Below are positions 1-7,356 of a DNA stretch of 19,727 nt, one piece after another. The position numbers and the translations under genes are program-made. The stretch is from Lachnospiraceae bacterium UBA7143 (GTDB lineage Bacteria; Bacillota; Clostridia; Lachnospirales; Lachnospiraceae): positions 1,799 to 21,525 of the forward strand of contig DKWV01000034.1 in assembly GCA_002491905.1 (NCBI GenBank), written 5' to 3'. Numbering within the stretch: the stretch's first letter is position 1; every line of letters starts with the position of its first letter. The notes under the pieces were generated by a model that saw only the letters and a list, made by a program, of their open reading frames with translations, had not been told where the DNA came from and did not search any database.

Positions 1-1
1 G

Positions 2-1015
2 TTCTGCAGACAGTTTGCCAGTATCACCAGAGCCGGCGTCACAATTATCGAAACGCTGAACATGCTGGCGGATTCCACGGAAAATAAGAAGATGCAAAAG
101 GCTCTCTACGCCGTGCGTGCGGATGTGGAGAAGGGCGAAAGTTTTGCAGATTCTCTGGCGGAGCATCCGACGGTATTTCCGGAGCTTCTGGTGCAGATGG
201 CCAGAGCGGGTGAGGCGTCCGGTAGTCTGGATACGGCAATGGAGCGCATGGCGATACAGTTTGAGAAATCCGCCAAGACGCAGGCGATGGTAAAAAAGGC
301 GATGATCTACCCGATTGTGGTGGCGCTGGTTGCGGTGGCGGTCGTGATTGTCATGCTGGTGTTTGTCATCCCACGCTATATGGATATGTTTGAGCAGTTG
401 GGGACGGAGCTGCCGGCCATCACGATGGCGGTGGTTCATCTGAGTAATTTCATTCAGAACAATTGGTACATACTCATTCCAGTCATTGTGGCTATCGTAT
501 TTGTTCTCAGAGCTTTTGCAAAGACCAGTTCCGGCAAACATATTTTCGGTAAGCTGCAGCTGAAGATTCCTGCGGTCAAAAATCTGGTGGTAAAATCCGC
601 CAGCGCGCAGATGGCAAGAACGTTGAGTACCCTGTTAACAGCAGGCGTTCCATTGATTGAAGCAGTGGACATTGTGTCGGATACGATGACGAACATTTGG
701 TTTAAGGAGGCATTGAAAGGGGCACTTGAGCAGATCATGGTCGGTGTGCCTTTATCTCAACCCGTACAGACCTGCGGCCTGTTCCCGCCTATGGTATATC
801 ATATGATGCGGATCGGTGAGGAGGCTGGTTCCACCGAGGATATGCTGAATAAGCTGGCGGACTATTACGAGGAAGAAGTGGAGATGGCGGTGCAGTCTTT
901 GATGGCGGCGATGGAGCCTATGATTATCATCGTGCTGGCAGGCGTTGTCGGCCTTCTGATCGGAGCCGTTATGGCGCCTATGGTGACGATGTATTCGGCA
1001 CTGGATAATCTGTAA
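2..1015 (+). CDS. pilC: Type IV pilus inner-membrane platform protein PilC (5' truncated by window edge)
   Basis: The reading frame is open from base 2 and gives 337 residues. The family is usually about 400 aa, so roughly the first 60-70 residues lie upstream. The visible start (FCRQFASITRAGVTIIETL) is the typical opening of the first T2SSF/GspF domain. The second T2SSF domain opens with a matching motif (MARTLSTLLTAGVPLIEAVD, about residues 204-223). Three hydrophobic segments are visible at about residues 101-124, 153-173 and 302-328, which is the known PilC/GspF topology. In the family, PilC is the polytopic platform that couples the PilB/PilT ATPases to pilin insertion and extraction. 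The ATPase genes are expected just upstream but are not visible. There is no hairpin or U-tract directly after the stop, so read-through into the downstream genes is possible. Confidence 0.95.
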   Translation, partial: FCRQFASITRAGVTIIETLNMLADSTENKKMQKALYAVRADVEKGESFADSLAEHPTVFPELLVQMARAGEASGSLDTAMERMAIQFEKSAKTQAMVKKAMIYPIVVALVAVAVVIVMLVFVIPRYMDMFEQLGTELPAITMAVVHLSNFIQNNWYILIPVIVAIVFVLRAFAKTSSGKHIFGKLQLKIPAVKNLVVKSASAQMARTLSTLLTAGVPLIEAVDIVSDTMTNIWFKEALKGALEQIMVGVPLSQPVQTCGLFPPMVYHMMRIGEEAGSTEDMLNKLADYYEEEVEMAVQSLMAAMEPMIIIVLAGVVGLLIGAVMAPMVTMYSALDNL

Positions 1016-1041
1016 AATGAAATAATATGTTATGCGATTCG

Positions 1042-1047
1042 TATAAT
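1042..1047 (+). promoter_or_regulatory. Possible -10 element upstream of the DUF4160/DUF2442 pair
   Basis: A perfect TATAAT lies 27 bases after the pilC stop and 32 bases before the GTG of the DUF4160 reading frame. No convincing -35 hexamer is seen at 16-18 bases upstream, and there is no TG extension. It may be a weak promoter or chance in an A/T-rich gap. Confidence 0.3.
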
Positions 1048-1078
1048 AAGTAAAAGGGATGGACGGAGAATAAGAACA

Positions 1079-1250
1079 GTGCCGGTAATATCAAGGTTTT
1101 ATGGAATAGTAATCAAAATGTATTTCAGACAGGCGGAACACAATCCACCGCATTTCCATGTGATTTATGGTGAATATCTGGCGGAGATTGACATTAAAAC
1201 GGGAGAAATGTTAGTTGGCGATTTGCCTGGAATTGCCGCCGCTTGAGTAG
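1079..1250 (+). pseudogene. DUF4160 protein, probably broken by an internal deletion
   Basis: From a GTG at 1079 (GGAG at 1065-1068 as ribosome site) the frame reads MPVISRFYGIVIKMYFRQ..., then HNPPHFHVIYGEYLAEIDIK and GEMLVGDLPG. This is the N-terminal two thirds of a DUF4160 protein, a family of about 80-90 aa usually encoded just before a DUF2442 gene. The frame then stops after 55 residues at 1244-1246, before the family's usual C-terminal helix (an LVLEW...LH..EL type segment). In another frame, bases 1233-1250 read LPPLE then TAG. That resembles the end of many DUF4160 proteins, so the centre of the C-terminal half seems to have been lost in an out-of-frame deletion. The function of the family is not firmly established; the pair is often treated as toxin-antitoxin-like. 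Recognition of the N-terminus is strong; the deletion model is inference. Confidence 0.75.
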
Positions 1251-1281
1251 TCTGGCATCCCATGATGGAAAGGGCACAACA

Positions 1282-1536
1282 ATGTTTTACAGAGTACAGA
1301 GCGTAGAGGCTAAAGATGATTTTAAGTTATCGGTCTTGTTCACAGATGGGGTGCAAACGGAATATGACGTAAAACCATTATTTTTAAAATGGGATGTATT
1401 TAATGATCTCAAGGCAATCAAAGGTCTCTTTCAGCAGGTAAAGGTTGATGCCGGAGGATTCGGAATCAGCTGGAATGATGAAATAGATTTGGCAAGTGAA
1501 GAATTACGGATAAATGGAAAAGAGAAGAGGAATTAA
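1282..1536 (+). CDS. DUF2442 domain protein (84 aa), partner of the broken DUF4160 gene
   Basis: The protein starts MFYRVQSVEAKDDFKLSVLF and contains the family's central DVKPLF motif and the GGFGISWNDEIDLASEEL motif at about residues 57-74. These are standard DUF2442 signatures, and the length is normal for the family. I chose ATG 1282 over an earlier in-frame TTG at 1243 because family members begin with this motif and GGAAAGGG (1266-1273) is well placed as a ribosome site; the extra residues from TTG are non-conserved. DUF2442 proteins are small and compact, usually paired with DUF4160, with a suspected regulatory or antitoxin-like role that is not established. The gene is intact although its partner appears broken. 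The pair interrupts the usual order of a pilus operon and looks like an insertion between pilC and pilA. Confidence 0.85.
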   Translation: MFYRVQSVEAKDDFKLSVLFTDGVQTEYDVKPLFLKWDVFNDLKAIKGLFQQVKVDAGGFGISWNDEIDLASEELRINGKEKRN

Positions 1537-1566
1537 GCGCGCTGAGTAGGGAACAGCCGCGTTTAA
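1533..1566 (+). other. Stem-loop between the DUF2442 gene and pilA
   Basis: TTAAGCGCG (1533-1541) pairs with CGCGTTTAA (1558-1566) through 9 bp with one G-U wobble. It continues past a bulged C into CTG (1542-1544)/CAG (1554-1556) around a 9-base loop. The left arm contains the DUF2442 stop codon. It is followed by GATATAGC rather than a U-run, so it is not a standard intrinsic terminator. It could be a weak terminator, an RNA processing site, or the 5' boundary of a pilA transcript. Confidence 0.5.
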
Positions 1567-1623
1567 GATATAGCAACCAAAAACAAAGCAAACAAAATTC
1601 ATGAGGAAAAGGAGAAGGAAACA

Positions 1624-2097
1624 ATGAAAAAAGAAAACATGAATGACAAAGGTTTCTCCCTCGTTGAGTTGATCATCGTTATCGCCATCATGGCGATCCT
1701 GATCGTGGTGCTGGCACCTCAGTACCTGAAATACGTGGAGAAGAGTAGAACTTCATCCGACCAGACCACTGTTGTTGAGTTTATCAACGCGATGCAGGTG
1801 CTTGCGTCTGATCCGGATATAAGTTTAGATACTGAAAAGTCGTATACGCTCACGAGTGACAGCACCGGTAAACTTACTGTCAGTGGTGATTTAAAGACAT
1901 TGCTCACAGATGAGGGAATGCTTGATTCTACAACGATTGATAACAGCAAGTTACAGTCTACAGCGTATAAGACTGCAGTAGTGAATCTTACCCTTACTTT
2001 TGACAAACCGAGTGCTTCAGCTACGAACAAGATTTGGTTTGTGAAAAAGACTGGCGGCGGTGTGGAAGCTTCTGGTCAGCTTACTACCACCACCTAA
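1624..2097 (+). CDS. pilA: Major-type type IV prepilin (PilA-like, 157 aa)
   Basis: The N-terminus is a class III prepilin signal: leader MKKENMNDKG (10 residues, ending in Gly) followed by FSLVELIIVIAIMAILIVVL. Phe is at +1 and the conserved Glu at +5 of the mature protein. The hydrophobic helix runs from about residue 11 to 32 and continues as the amphipathic alpha-1 (QYLKYVEKSRTS). The C-terminal globular part is Ser/Thr-rich with no cysteines and ends in GQLTTTT. GAGGAAAAGGAGAAGG gives a strong ribosome site just before ATG 1624. Small size, single domain, strong ribosome site and flanking stem-loops suggest this is the abundant fibre subunit. The other pilins in the window are far larger or lack typical features, so they look minor. 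PilD, encoded next, is the expected processing enzyme. Confidence 0.93.
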   Translation: MKKENMNDKGFSLVELIIVIAIMAILIVVLAPQYLKYVEKSRTSSDQTTVVEFINAMQVLASDPDISLDTEKSYTLTSDSTGKLTVSGDLKTLLTDEGMLDSTTIDNSKLQSTAYKTAVVNLTLTFDKPSASATNKIWFVKKTGGGVEASGQLTTTT

Positions 2098-2166
2098 CTG
2101 CTAACCAACCACAGTACCAAAACCAAAACATAAGATTCAGTCATAAGAATCACACGTAACCCCTCG

Positions 2167-2216
2167 CCCCTTGTGCAGAAAAGCAAACGCAAAAAAACGC
2201 TTTTTTGCATGGGGGG
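2167..2216 (+). other. Long intercistronic stem-loop downstream of pilA
   Basis: CCCCTTGTGCAGAAAAGC (2167-2184) pairs continuously with the segment at 2199-2216 (GCTTTTTTGCAT followed by G residues). The stem is 18 bp, 14 Watson-Crick and 4 G-U, with a 14-base A-rich loop at 2185-2198. The 3' arm uses the first six G of a ten-G tract. A competing 8-bp hairpin (2189-2196 with 2201-2208) also exists. There is no U-run after the stem, so it is not a canonical terminator. An mRNA-stabilising or processing element that separates pilA from pilD expression is the likeliest role. Confidence 0.6.
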
Positions 2217-2220
2217 GGGG
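2211..2220 (+). repeat. Homopolymeric G10 tract upstream of pilD
   Basis: Ten consecutive G lie 39 bases before the pilD start and form part of the 3' arm of the stem-loop. A G-tract this long is prone to slipped-strand length change. It is outside any recognised coding frame, since a TAA follows at 2221-2223 in the pilD frame. Length variation would therefore change RNA structure or spacing rather than a protein frame. A sequencing length error is also possible. Confidence 0.85.
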
Positions 2221-2259
2221 TAATACGTTACAGACAAATTTTCCCGTAAAGGACAGGAC

Positions 2260-3015
2260 ATGGCACCGGATATCATATTACTCAGCATTATATTTCTCTT
2301 CGGTATCGTAATCGGCAGCTTCTTAAACGTCTGCATTTTTCGCATTCCGAAGAAGGAGGATATCGTAAAGACTTCCTCCCACTGTATGAGTTGCGGTTAC
2401 CATCTGAAATGGTACGACATGATTCCGGTATTCAGTTTCCTTGCCCTGCGGGGGAAATGCCGCAAATGCGGCGCAAAATTATCTGTCCAGTATCCTCTGA
2501 TTGAGGCGGCGAACGGAATCTTATACGTTTGTATCGTATGGACAGGCGGCCTCGGCATAGAATCCCTACTCTACTGTCTGTTGGCTTCCGCGCTCCTTGT
2601 GCTGAGCGTGATCGACTTTAGGACATATGAGATTCCCTTTGGAATCAATCTGTTTATACTGGCATTGGGGCTGGTCCGGGCGGCAACGGACTTTTCCAAC
2701 ATCCTGAACTACCTGGCCGGCCTCTTAGCTGTCAGTATTGTGTTGGCTGTTTTGTACTACGTCACCGGCGGGAAAGCGATCGGCGGCGGCGATGTGAAGT
2801 TGATGGCGGCCTGTGGGCTGCTGCTTGGCTGGAAGTTGATTATTCTGGCCTTTCTGCTTGGCTGTGTCCTCGGCGCAGTCATCCATGTGATCCGTATGAA
2901 AGTAAGCGGCGAGGGCCGCGTGCTGGCGATGGGTCCGTATCTGTCCCTGGGTGTCCTGATAGCGGCACTGTGGGGGGAGCGGATGCTCGACTGGTATGTT
3001 TCGCAATGGCTATGA
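2260..3015 (+). CDS. pilD: Prepilin peptidase / N-methyltransferase (PilD, TFPP, A24 family)
   Basis: This integral membrane protein of 251 aa has the full set of family motifs. GSFLNVCIFRIP is at residues 19-30. Two zinc-binding CxxC pairs (C42/C45 and C67/C70) flank the cytoplasmic methyltransferase-associated loop. The catalytic aspartates fall in IDFRTYEIP (D119) and GGGDVKLMA (D178), and MGPYLSLG (224-231) is the late signature. Several hydrophobic segments fill the remainder. The enzyme cleaves prepilin leaders after Gly at the cytoplasmic face and N-methylates the new N-terminus. Substrates in this window would be PilA and the pilin-like proteins at 5829, 7357, 9991 and 10692. AAAGGACAGG precedes ATG 2260. 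The domain is complete and every known active-site residue is present. Confidence 0.97.
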   Translation: MAPDIILLSIIFLFGIVIGSFLNVCIFRIPKKEDIVKTSSHCMSCGYHLKWYDMIPVFSFLALRGKCRKCGAKLSVQYPLIEAANGILYVCIVWTGGLGIESLLYCLLASALLVLSVIDFRTYEIPFGINLFILALGLVRAATDFSNILNYLAGLLAVSIVLAVLYYVTGGKAIGGGDVKLMAACGLLLGWKLIILAFLLGCVLGAVIHVIRMKVSGEGRVLAMGPYLSLGVLIAALWGERMLDWYVSQWL

Positions 3016-3057
3016 GCAACGCAGCGCGGATATGGGCGTAATAAATTAGGAAAAATC

Positions 3058-3090
3058 ACCTGCACGGCATCACCGGCAGGTTTATTGTCT
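3058..3090 (+). terminator. Weak terminator-like or attenuator hairpin between pilD and pilMN
   Basis: ACCTGC (3058-3063) pairs with GCAGGT (3076-3081). Past a bulged A, CGG (3065-3067) pairs with CCG (3073-3075) around the loop CATCA. The stem is followed by the U-rich stretch TTATTGTCT. A second small hairpin (TGCATT/AATGCA, 3102-3117) follows before the pilMN ribosome site. The U-tract is interrupted, so termination would be partial. It may set the ratio of pilA/pilD to the assembly and minor pilin genes. Confidence 0.4.
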
Positions 3091-3157
3091 CTTTATAGAT
3101 ATGCATTTTTGAATGCAAAATACGACAGAGGAAAATGTGTAAGGGAGGAAATGATAC

Positions 3158-4891
3158 ATGGCTGCTAAGGCGATCGCTATAGAGATCGGTTATTCGCTGA
3201 CCAAAGTCTGCGAGGTGGACTACAAAGCGAAGACACACAAGATCTATAAGAGCTTTACTGTTTCGAACGGTGCGGAGGTCGTCAATGACGGCGCGTTGAT
3301 GCCTTCTCAGGAATATGTGGAAAAATTACGAAGCGCGTTGGCGGCGAACCATGTGAAGGCTAAGCAGGTGGTGTTTACGATGACCTCCTCGAGGATCGCC
3401 AGCCGTGAGGTTACGATCCCCTTTGTGAAAGAGAACAGGATTGCGGATGTGGTCAACGCCAATGCCTCAGATTACTTCCCGGTGGATTTGAGCCAGTATC
3501 AGCTTGCGTACACCATTCTGGGAACGATCGGGGAGCAGAAGGGTTCTCAGCAGTATAAGCTGCTTGTGATGGCGGTGCCCACGGCGCTTTTGTCTGGCTA
3601 CTACGATCTGGCGAAAGCGCTTAAGTTGGAAGTGGCGGCGATCGATTATGCCAGCAACAGTATCTTTCAGGTAGTGAAAGACGAGTGTGCGAAGGGAAAG
3701 CACATGATCGTTAAGATAGACGAGAGGTCGTCTCTGGTGATGGCGGTGGAAAATTCTGTACTGACATTTACCAGAAGCGTCTCTTACGGTGTGGATGAGA
3801 TCATAGATACCGTGATGAATACGCTCTGCTGGGGTGAGGTTTCCACCGTGGAGCAGGCGATCCGGGTTCTGCAGAGAAATGACTGTATTGCCATGAATGA
3901 GAGCGGGGACGATGCCGGGAGTGAGGAAGCGGCGGAAAAATCGGCCAAAGACCGGGCGATGGAAGATGTGCGGGATGCCGTGATGCCTCTGGTGGGTGGC
4001 ATCAGCAGAGTTATCGATTATTATGCTTCCAGAGCGTCGGGTGAGGCCATCGAGCGGATCCTGATCACAGGTGAGGGAGCTGATTTCAAAGGGGTAGGTG
4101 AACTGCTTTCCCGTGAGATTAATATGCCGGTAACCGTCTTGAAAGAGGCGGCGGGCTGGAACCTGATGCGCAACTTTAAAAACGAGTGTTTCAGTGAGTA
4201 CATAGCCTGCGTGGGCGCTGCGGTTGCGCCCCTGGGCTTTAAGCAGGAGTCAGAGAAGCGCGGCAAGGAGAAGGCGAAGAAGGAAGGCGGCCAAAAGGGA
4301 ACGAACTGGGCGCCGTTAGCATACAGTGTGTTTGGCGTCGGCCTTGTGGCGGCCGCCGCGCTTGCGGCGGTTCCAATGATCGGTTATGCGAAGCTGACGA
4401 AGACAAATATGGAGTTGAAATCGGAGGCGGGAAGTCTGGAGGACATTGTCCCGATCTACAATGAATATGTCGCGGTGAAGTCCGAGCACACTATGGTGGA
4501 AGCCATGTATGGTGCGACGGAGAGCCGGAACGAAGAGCTGGAGGAATTCTTGGGGGAATTGGAGGACAAGCTGCCGTCCAATGTGAATGTGATCTCACTG
4601 TCCAGCGACGCCTACGAGGTTACCATCAATATGAGGGTACAGACCAAGGATGATGCGGGCGAGGCCGTGGAGCAGATGAGAACCTTCCACTCGCTGGTTC
4701 CGGAGATGGTGACAGTGACTTCCCTCGTGGAGGAGGAAAACGAGGAGAGCGGCGAACACGCGGTTAACTTTACGGTGACGGCAGCGTATCAGGCTGTGGG
4801 ATATGAGCCGGCGGAGACGGATGAAACGGAAAATGCAGAAAACGATGGGACGGATGCTGCTGCGGATGACGCGCCGGTAACGGCGGAATAG
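3158..4891 (+). CDS. pilM: PilM-PilN fusion, T4P alignment complex protein (577 aa)
   Basis: Residues 1 to about 365 are an actin-like PilM domain. It has the N-terminal phosphate motif AIAIEIGYSLTKVCEV, with Glu where PilM usually has Asp; the FTMTSSRIASREVTIPFV strand region; and the late nucleotide-site motif ILITGEGADFKGVGELL near residue 300. After a Lys-rich linker comes a single membrane helix at about 387-408, a helical/coiled segment, then the periplasmic-type PilN ferredoxin-like fold (LPSNVNVISL onward) and an acidic tail. PilM normally binds the short cytoplasmic tail of PilN; here the two are covalently joined. Clostridioides difficile has a comparable PilMN, so the arrangement is known in clostridia. 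An acidic insert sits in the PilM domain at about 246-275. AGGGAGG gives a good ribosome site before ATG 3158. pilO follows within 12 bases. Confidence 0.93.
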   Translation: MAAKAIAIEIGYSLTKVCEVDYKAKTHKIYKSFTVSNGAEVVNDGALMPSQEYVEKLRSALAANHVKAKQVVFTMTSSRIASREVTIPFVKENRIADVVNANASDYFPVDLSQYQLAYTILGTIGEQKGSQQYKLLVMAVPTALLSGYYDLAKALKLEVAAIDYASNSIFQVVKDECAKGKHMIVKIDERSSLVMAVENSVLTFTRSVSYGVDEIIDTVMNTLCWGEVSTVEQAIRVLQRNDCIAMNESGDDAGSEEAAEKSAKDRAMEDVRDAVMPLVGGISRVIDYYASRASGEAIERILITGEGADFKGVGELLSREINMPVTVLKEAAGWNLMRNFKNECFSEYIACVGAAVAPLGFKQESEKRGKEKAKKEGGQKGTNWAPLAYSVFGVGLVAAAALAAVPMIGYAKLTKTNMELKSEAGSLEDIVPIYNEYVAVKSEHTMVEAMYGATESRNEELEEFLGELEDKLPSNVNVISLSSDAYEVTINMRVQTKDDAGEAVEQMRTFHSLVPEMVTVTSLVEEENEESGEHAVNFTVTAAYQAVGYEPAETDETENAENDGTDAAADDAPVTAE

Positions 4892-4903
4892 GAGGCATAG
4901 ACG

Positions 4904-5743
4904 ATGAAAGTATCAAAGAGAGACATATTACTGTTACTTGGCTTCCTTGGGATTCTTGCCGCGGTCTGCTCCTACCTGTTCGTTTTTCAGCCCACGATGG
5001 AGAAATCGGAGGCGTTGAAGCAGGAGAATCAGGAACTTCAGGACCGAATTGCGGATCTGCAGAACAAATCTGCAAACAGGGACACTTACGAGAGCGAAAC
5101 GGCGCAGATGCGTCAGGAGATGGAGGAAATCTACCAGCTTTTCCCGGTGGACGTGCGGGAGGAGAATGCGGTGCTCTTAGCGATCAATCAGGAACTGCTT
5201 TCCCCGATGGAGGTGGAGTCCGTCACCATAGATGCTCTGCTGGAGGTACCTCTTTTGGAAATGCAGGATCAGGAGATGCCTGACGCCACCTACGAGATTG
5301 ACGAGGTGGAGGAGATCGAGGACGCTACGGGGACACAGGAGGCGCCTACGCCCGAAACGGGAGATACCCAGGGTGCGGCAGGCACGAATCCGTTTAATCT
5401 GATGAGCCGCAAGGCGACGATTAATTACGAGGTCTCCTACGAGGGATTGAAGCGAAGCGTAAAGAATATCTGTATGCAGACAGACCGCATGGTAATCGAC
5501 AGCCTGAATGTGGTCTATGACGAGCAGACGGGGCTTTTGAAGGGCTCCACGACAGTGAATATGTTCTGTGTGCCGAATCAGGAGGGCAAGGAGTATGAGG
5601 AACCTGACTTTGGCGGTGTGCTTCTCGGTACGGACAATATTTTCGGCACGCGGGTAATCCGCAGCGAGGGCAGTCTCCCTGATCTGGAGGACGGCGCAGA
5701 GGGAGAAGGCGCAGAAGACGCGGATGCGGCGGAAGAACAGTAG
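4904..5743 (+). CDS. pilO: PilO-like T4P alignment protein (279 aa)
   Basis: A bitopic protein with one membrane helix at about residues 8-28, then a heptad-like coiled coil at about 30-75 (SEALKQENQELQDRIADLQN), then a globular region with NYEVSYEGLKRSVKNICMQ and a following strand set. This is the PilO layout of TM, coiled coil and ferredoxin-like fold. An acidic Pro/Thr-rich insert (about 124-165) splits the globular region, and the tail is very acidic. The ribosome site AGGAGG overlaps the pilMN stop, so translation is probably coupled. Partner is the PilN half of the preceding fusion; together they would link the cytoplasmic platform to the fibre. Sequence identity of PilO is generally low, so the call rests on layout and position as much as on sequence. 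Confidence 0.85.
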   Translation: MKVSKRDILLLLGFLGILAAVCSYLFVFQPTMEKSEALKQENQELQDRIADLQNKSANRDTYESETAQMRQEMEEIYQLFPVDVREENAVLLAINQELLSPMEVESVTIDALLEVPLLEMQDQEMPDATYEIDEVEEIEDATGTQEAPTPETGDTQGAAGTNPFNLMSRKATINYEVSYEGLKRSVKNICMQTDRMVIDSLNVVYDEQTGLLKGSTTVNMFCVPNQEGKEYEEPDFGGVLLGTDNIFGTRVIRSEGSLPDLEDGAEGEGAEDADAAEEQ

Positions 5744-5828
5744 TTTACGCAAAACAAGCAGCAGTATGCGACGGCGGTTTACATAATGCAAGGGACAGCG
5801 CGCGGTAAAGGCGGAAGGGAGAGTCGTT

Positions 5829-7277
5829 ATGACATCAGAGGACAGGCGAAAACTGAATAAAGATGCCGGATTTTCCCTGCTGGAACTTTTAATAGCAGTT
5901 GTTATTCTCGCTATTATCGTTATTCCGCTTTTAAATCTGTTTCTATCTTCCAATAAACTAAATATCAGATCCAGACAAACCCTGCGGGCCACCACGGCAG
6001 CACAGGATATCATGGAGGGATTGAAAGCATACAATATTGAGGAGATAAAGACGCAGTTTGCCGACCCGGCGAGCGGCTTCTATGTGATAGACAGCCGACT
6101 GATCAAGGGCGGTGTGGCGGAAGAGACTGCGCTCGAGGTGGACCCCGGTCTCTATGTGTTCAGCATGAAGGAACTGAACATGCAGGGTAGCAAGTTTGAC
6201 GCGAAGATAGAGGTGGACGGCAGGGGATACATGACGGGTACCCTCACCCACGATAATGAGTTTAACGACGCGGCGCTGGCGGACGCGAGGAGTATCGACA
6301 AGGAGAACGGAACGTTTGTGGAGTCGGATGCTATCCGAAAGTCGGTGCTTACGGGCGTTTTTAAAATCCCTGACATGGAGAATGCCTTAAAGGATAAGCT
6401 GCGCGCGGCGGGGGTCGCGGACGTGGACGCAGAGTACCAGAACAGAAAAGACGCGGTCAACTTTAAAAATGTCTCCTCTCTTTTTGACAGCGTCAGGCGG
6501 GAAATATATGTATTTCTGACAACCAGCGCGGATGTGGACAAAAACGGCGGTTATAAAGTGGATATGAAGGTCACGCAGCGCTATATCTTTACATGCGGCG
6601 CGAGCGGTGAGGTGGGCGTGACGGGCGATGCAGGATCTTTGATTGGCACGATAGGTGACCCCGGTGTTCCCGGCACTCCCATCGGTCCAGTAGACCCGGA
6701 CAAGGCCAGAGCCTTCGGCAGCATAGCCCGGACGAAGGACGGCAAGGTCAACGTCAATCTCTTTTATTACCCGCTCTACGGCGCGACCGCTCCCGACAAA
6801 ATCATCATTAACAACACATCGGGAGTGCCCATGAATCTTCTGATTGCGAAGCAGCGGCATGAGAAAGAAGATCCGTCCAATCCCGGGATGCCCGATCTGA
6901 GCGATCCGGAGTACTATTCGGATCCGCAGCTGATGGCGGCGGAGCAGACTTACAGGGCAGAAATTACAATCAACGACACACATTTTGACGCAGATAAGTT
7001 TTCTTTAAAGACCAATCTGGGCTTAAACCTGGTGGGTCAAAAATATATGTCGGGCGGCTCGATAGAACTTCCGGCTCAGTTTAGCGTGACGGGGAAAAAC
7101 CTGAATCAGTTAGATATCTATACACTGGACGGCGTGCGCAGTCCGCTTGGAAAAGCGGGGATGCCCGGCGAGGCCACGGAGCTGATCTACGACGTGGAGG
7201 TCACCGTCTATGAGGAGGGCGGCTTCAACGACGACGATAAGCGGATGGTCGTGATCGGGGGAAGCATGACGAACTGA
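5829..7277 (+). CDS. Large minor prepilin, PilV/GspI-like N-terminus (482 aa)
   Basis: A 14-residue leader MTSEDRRKLNKDAG is followed by FSLLELLIAVVILAIIVIPL, with Phe +1 and Glu +5, so PilD processing is predicted. The helix continues into RQTLRATTAAQDIMEGLKAY, the 'AQ..ME' pattern typical of PilV/GspI-type minor pilins. The remaining roughly 420 residues are unusually long for this class. They include an interrupted Gly-X-Y stretch at about residues 260-288 and a C-terminal region rich in beta-prone sequence. No catalytic motif is recognised. The ribosome site lies in GGAAGGGAG before ATG 5829. It is first of four pilin-like genes in a row and likely part of the initiating tip complex. The equivalent position in C. 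difficile is held by pilV; I do not assign the symbol because the C-terminal part is unlike known PilV. Confidence 0.88.
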   Translation: MTSEDRRKLNKDAGFSLLELLIAVVILAIIVIPLLNLFLSSNKLNIRSRQTLRATTAAQDIMEGLKAYNIEEIKTQFADPASGFYVIDSRLIKGGVAEETALEVDPGLYVFSMKELNMQGSKFDAKIEVDGRGYMTGTLTHDNEFNDAALADARSIDKENGTFVESDAIRKSVLTGVFKIPDMENALKDKLRAAGVADVDAEYQNRKDAVNFKNVSSLFDSVRREIYVFLTTSADVDKNGGYKVDMKVTQRYIFTCGASGEVGVTGDAGSLIGTIGDPGVPGTPIGPVDPDKARAFGSIARTKDGKVNVNLFYYPLYGATAPDKIIINNTSGVPMNLLIAKQRHEKEDPSNPGMPDLSDPEYYSDPQLMAAEQTYRAEITINDTHFDADKFSLKTNLGLNLVGQKYMSGGSIELPAQFSVTGKNLNQLDIYTLDGVRSPLGKAGMPGEATELIYDVEVTVYEEGGFNDDDKRMVVIGGSMTN

Positions 7278-7356
7278 CGGCGGCTAGAGGCAATGCGGAC
7301 AGGGGCTGTGTGGATGTCTGGGAATGTGATAAACGGCAGTAAATGGGGTGTGGGGT

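Noticed and set aside
1243..1281. TTG 1243 as the start of the DUF2442 gene
   Set aside because: The added 13 residues are not family-like and overlap the remnant end of the DUF4160 gene; ATG 1282 fits the family start and has a ribosome site.
2167..2216. Intrinsic terminator for pilA
   Set aside because: The stem is followed by G residues and TAATACG, not a U-run, on either strand.
2098..2259. Riboswitch or small RNA gene in the pilA-pilD gap
   Set aside because: Only the single long stem-loop and G tract are visible; no multi-helix architecture or known riboswitch motif is seen.
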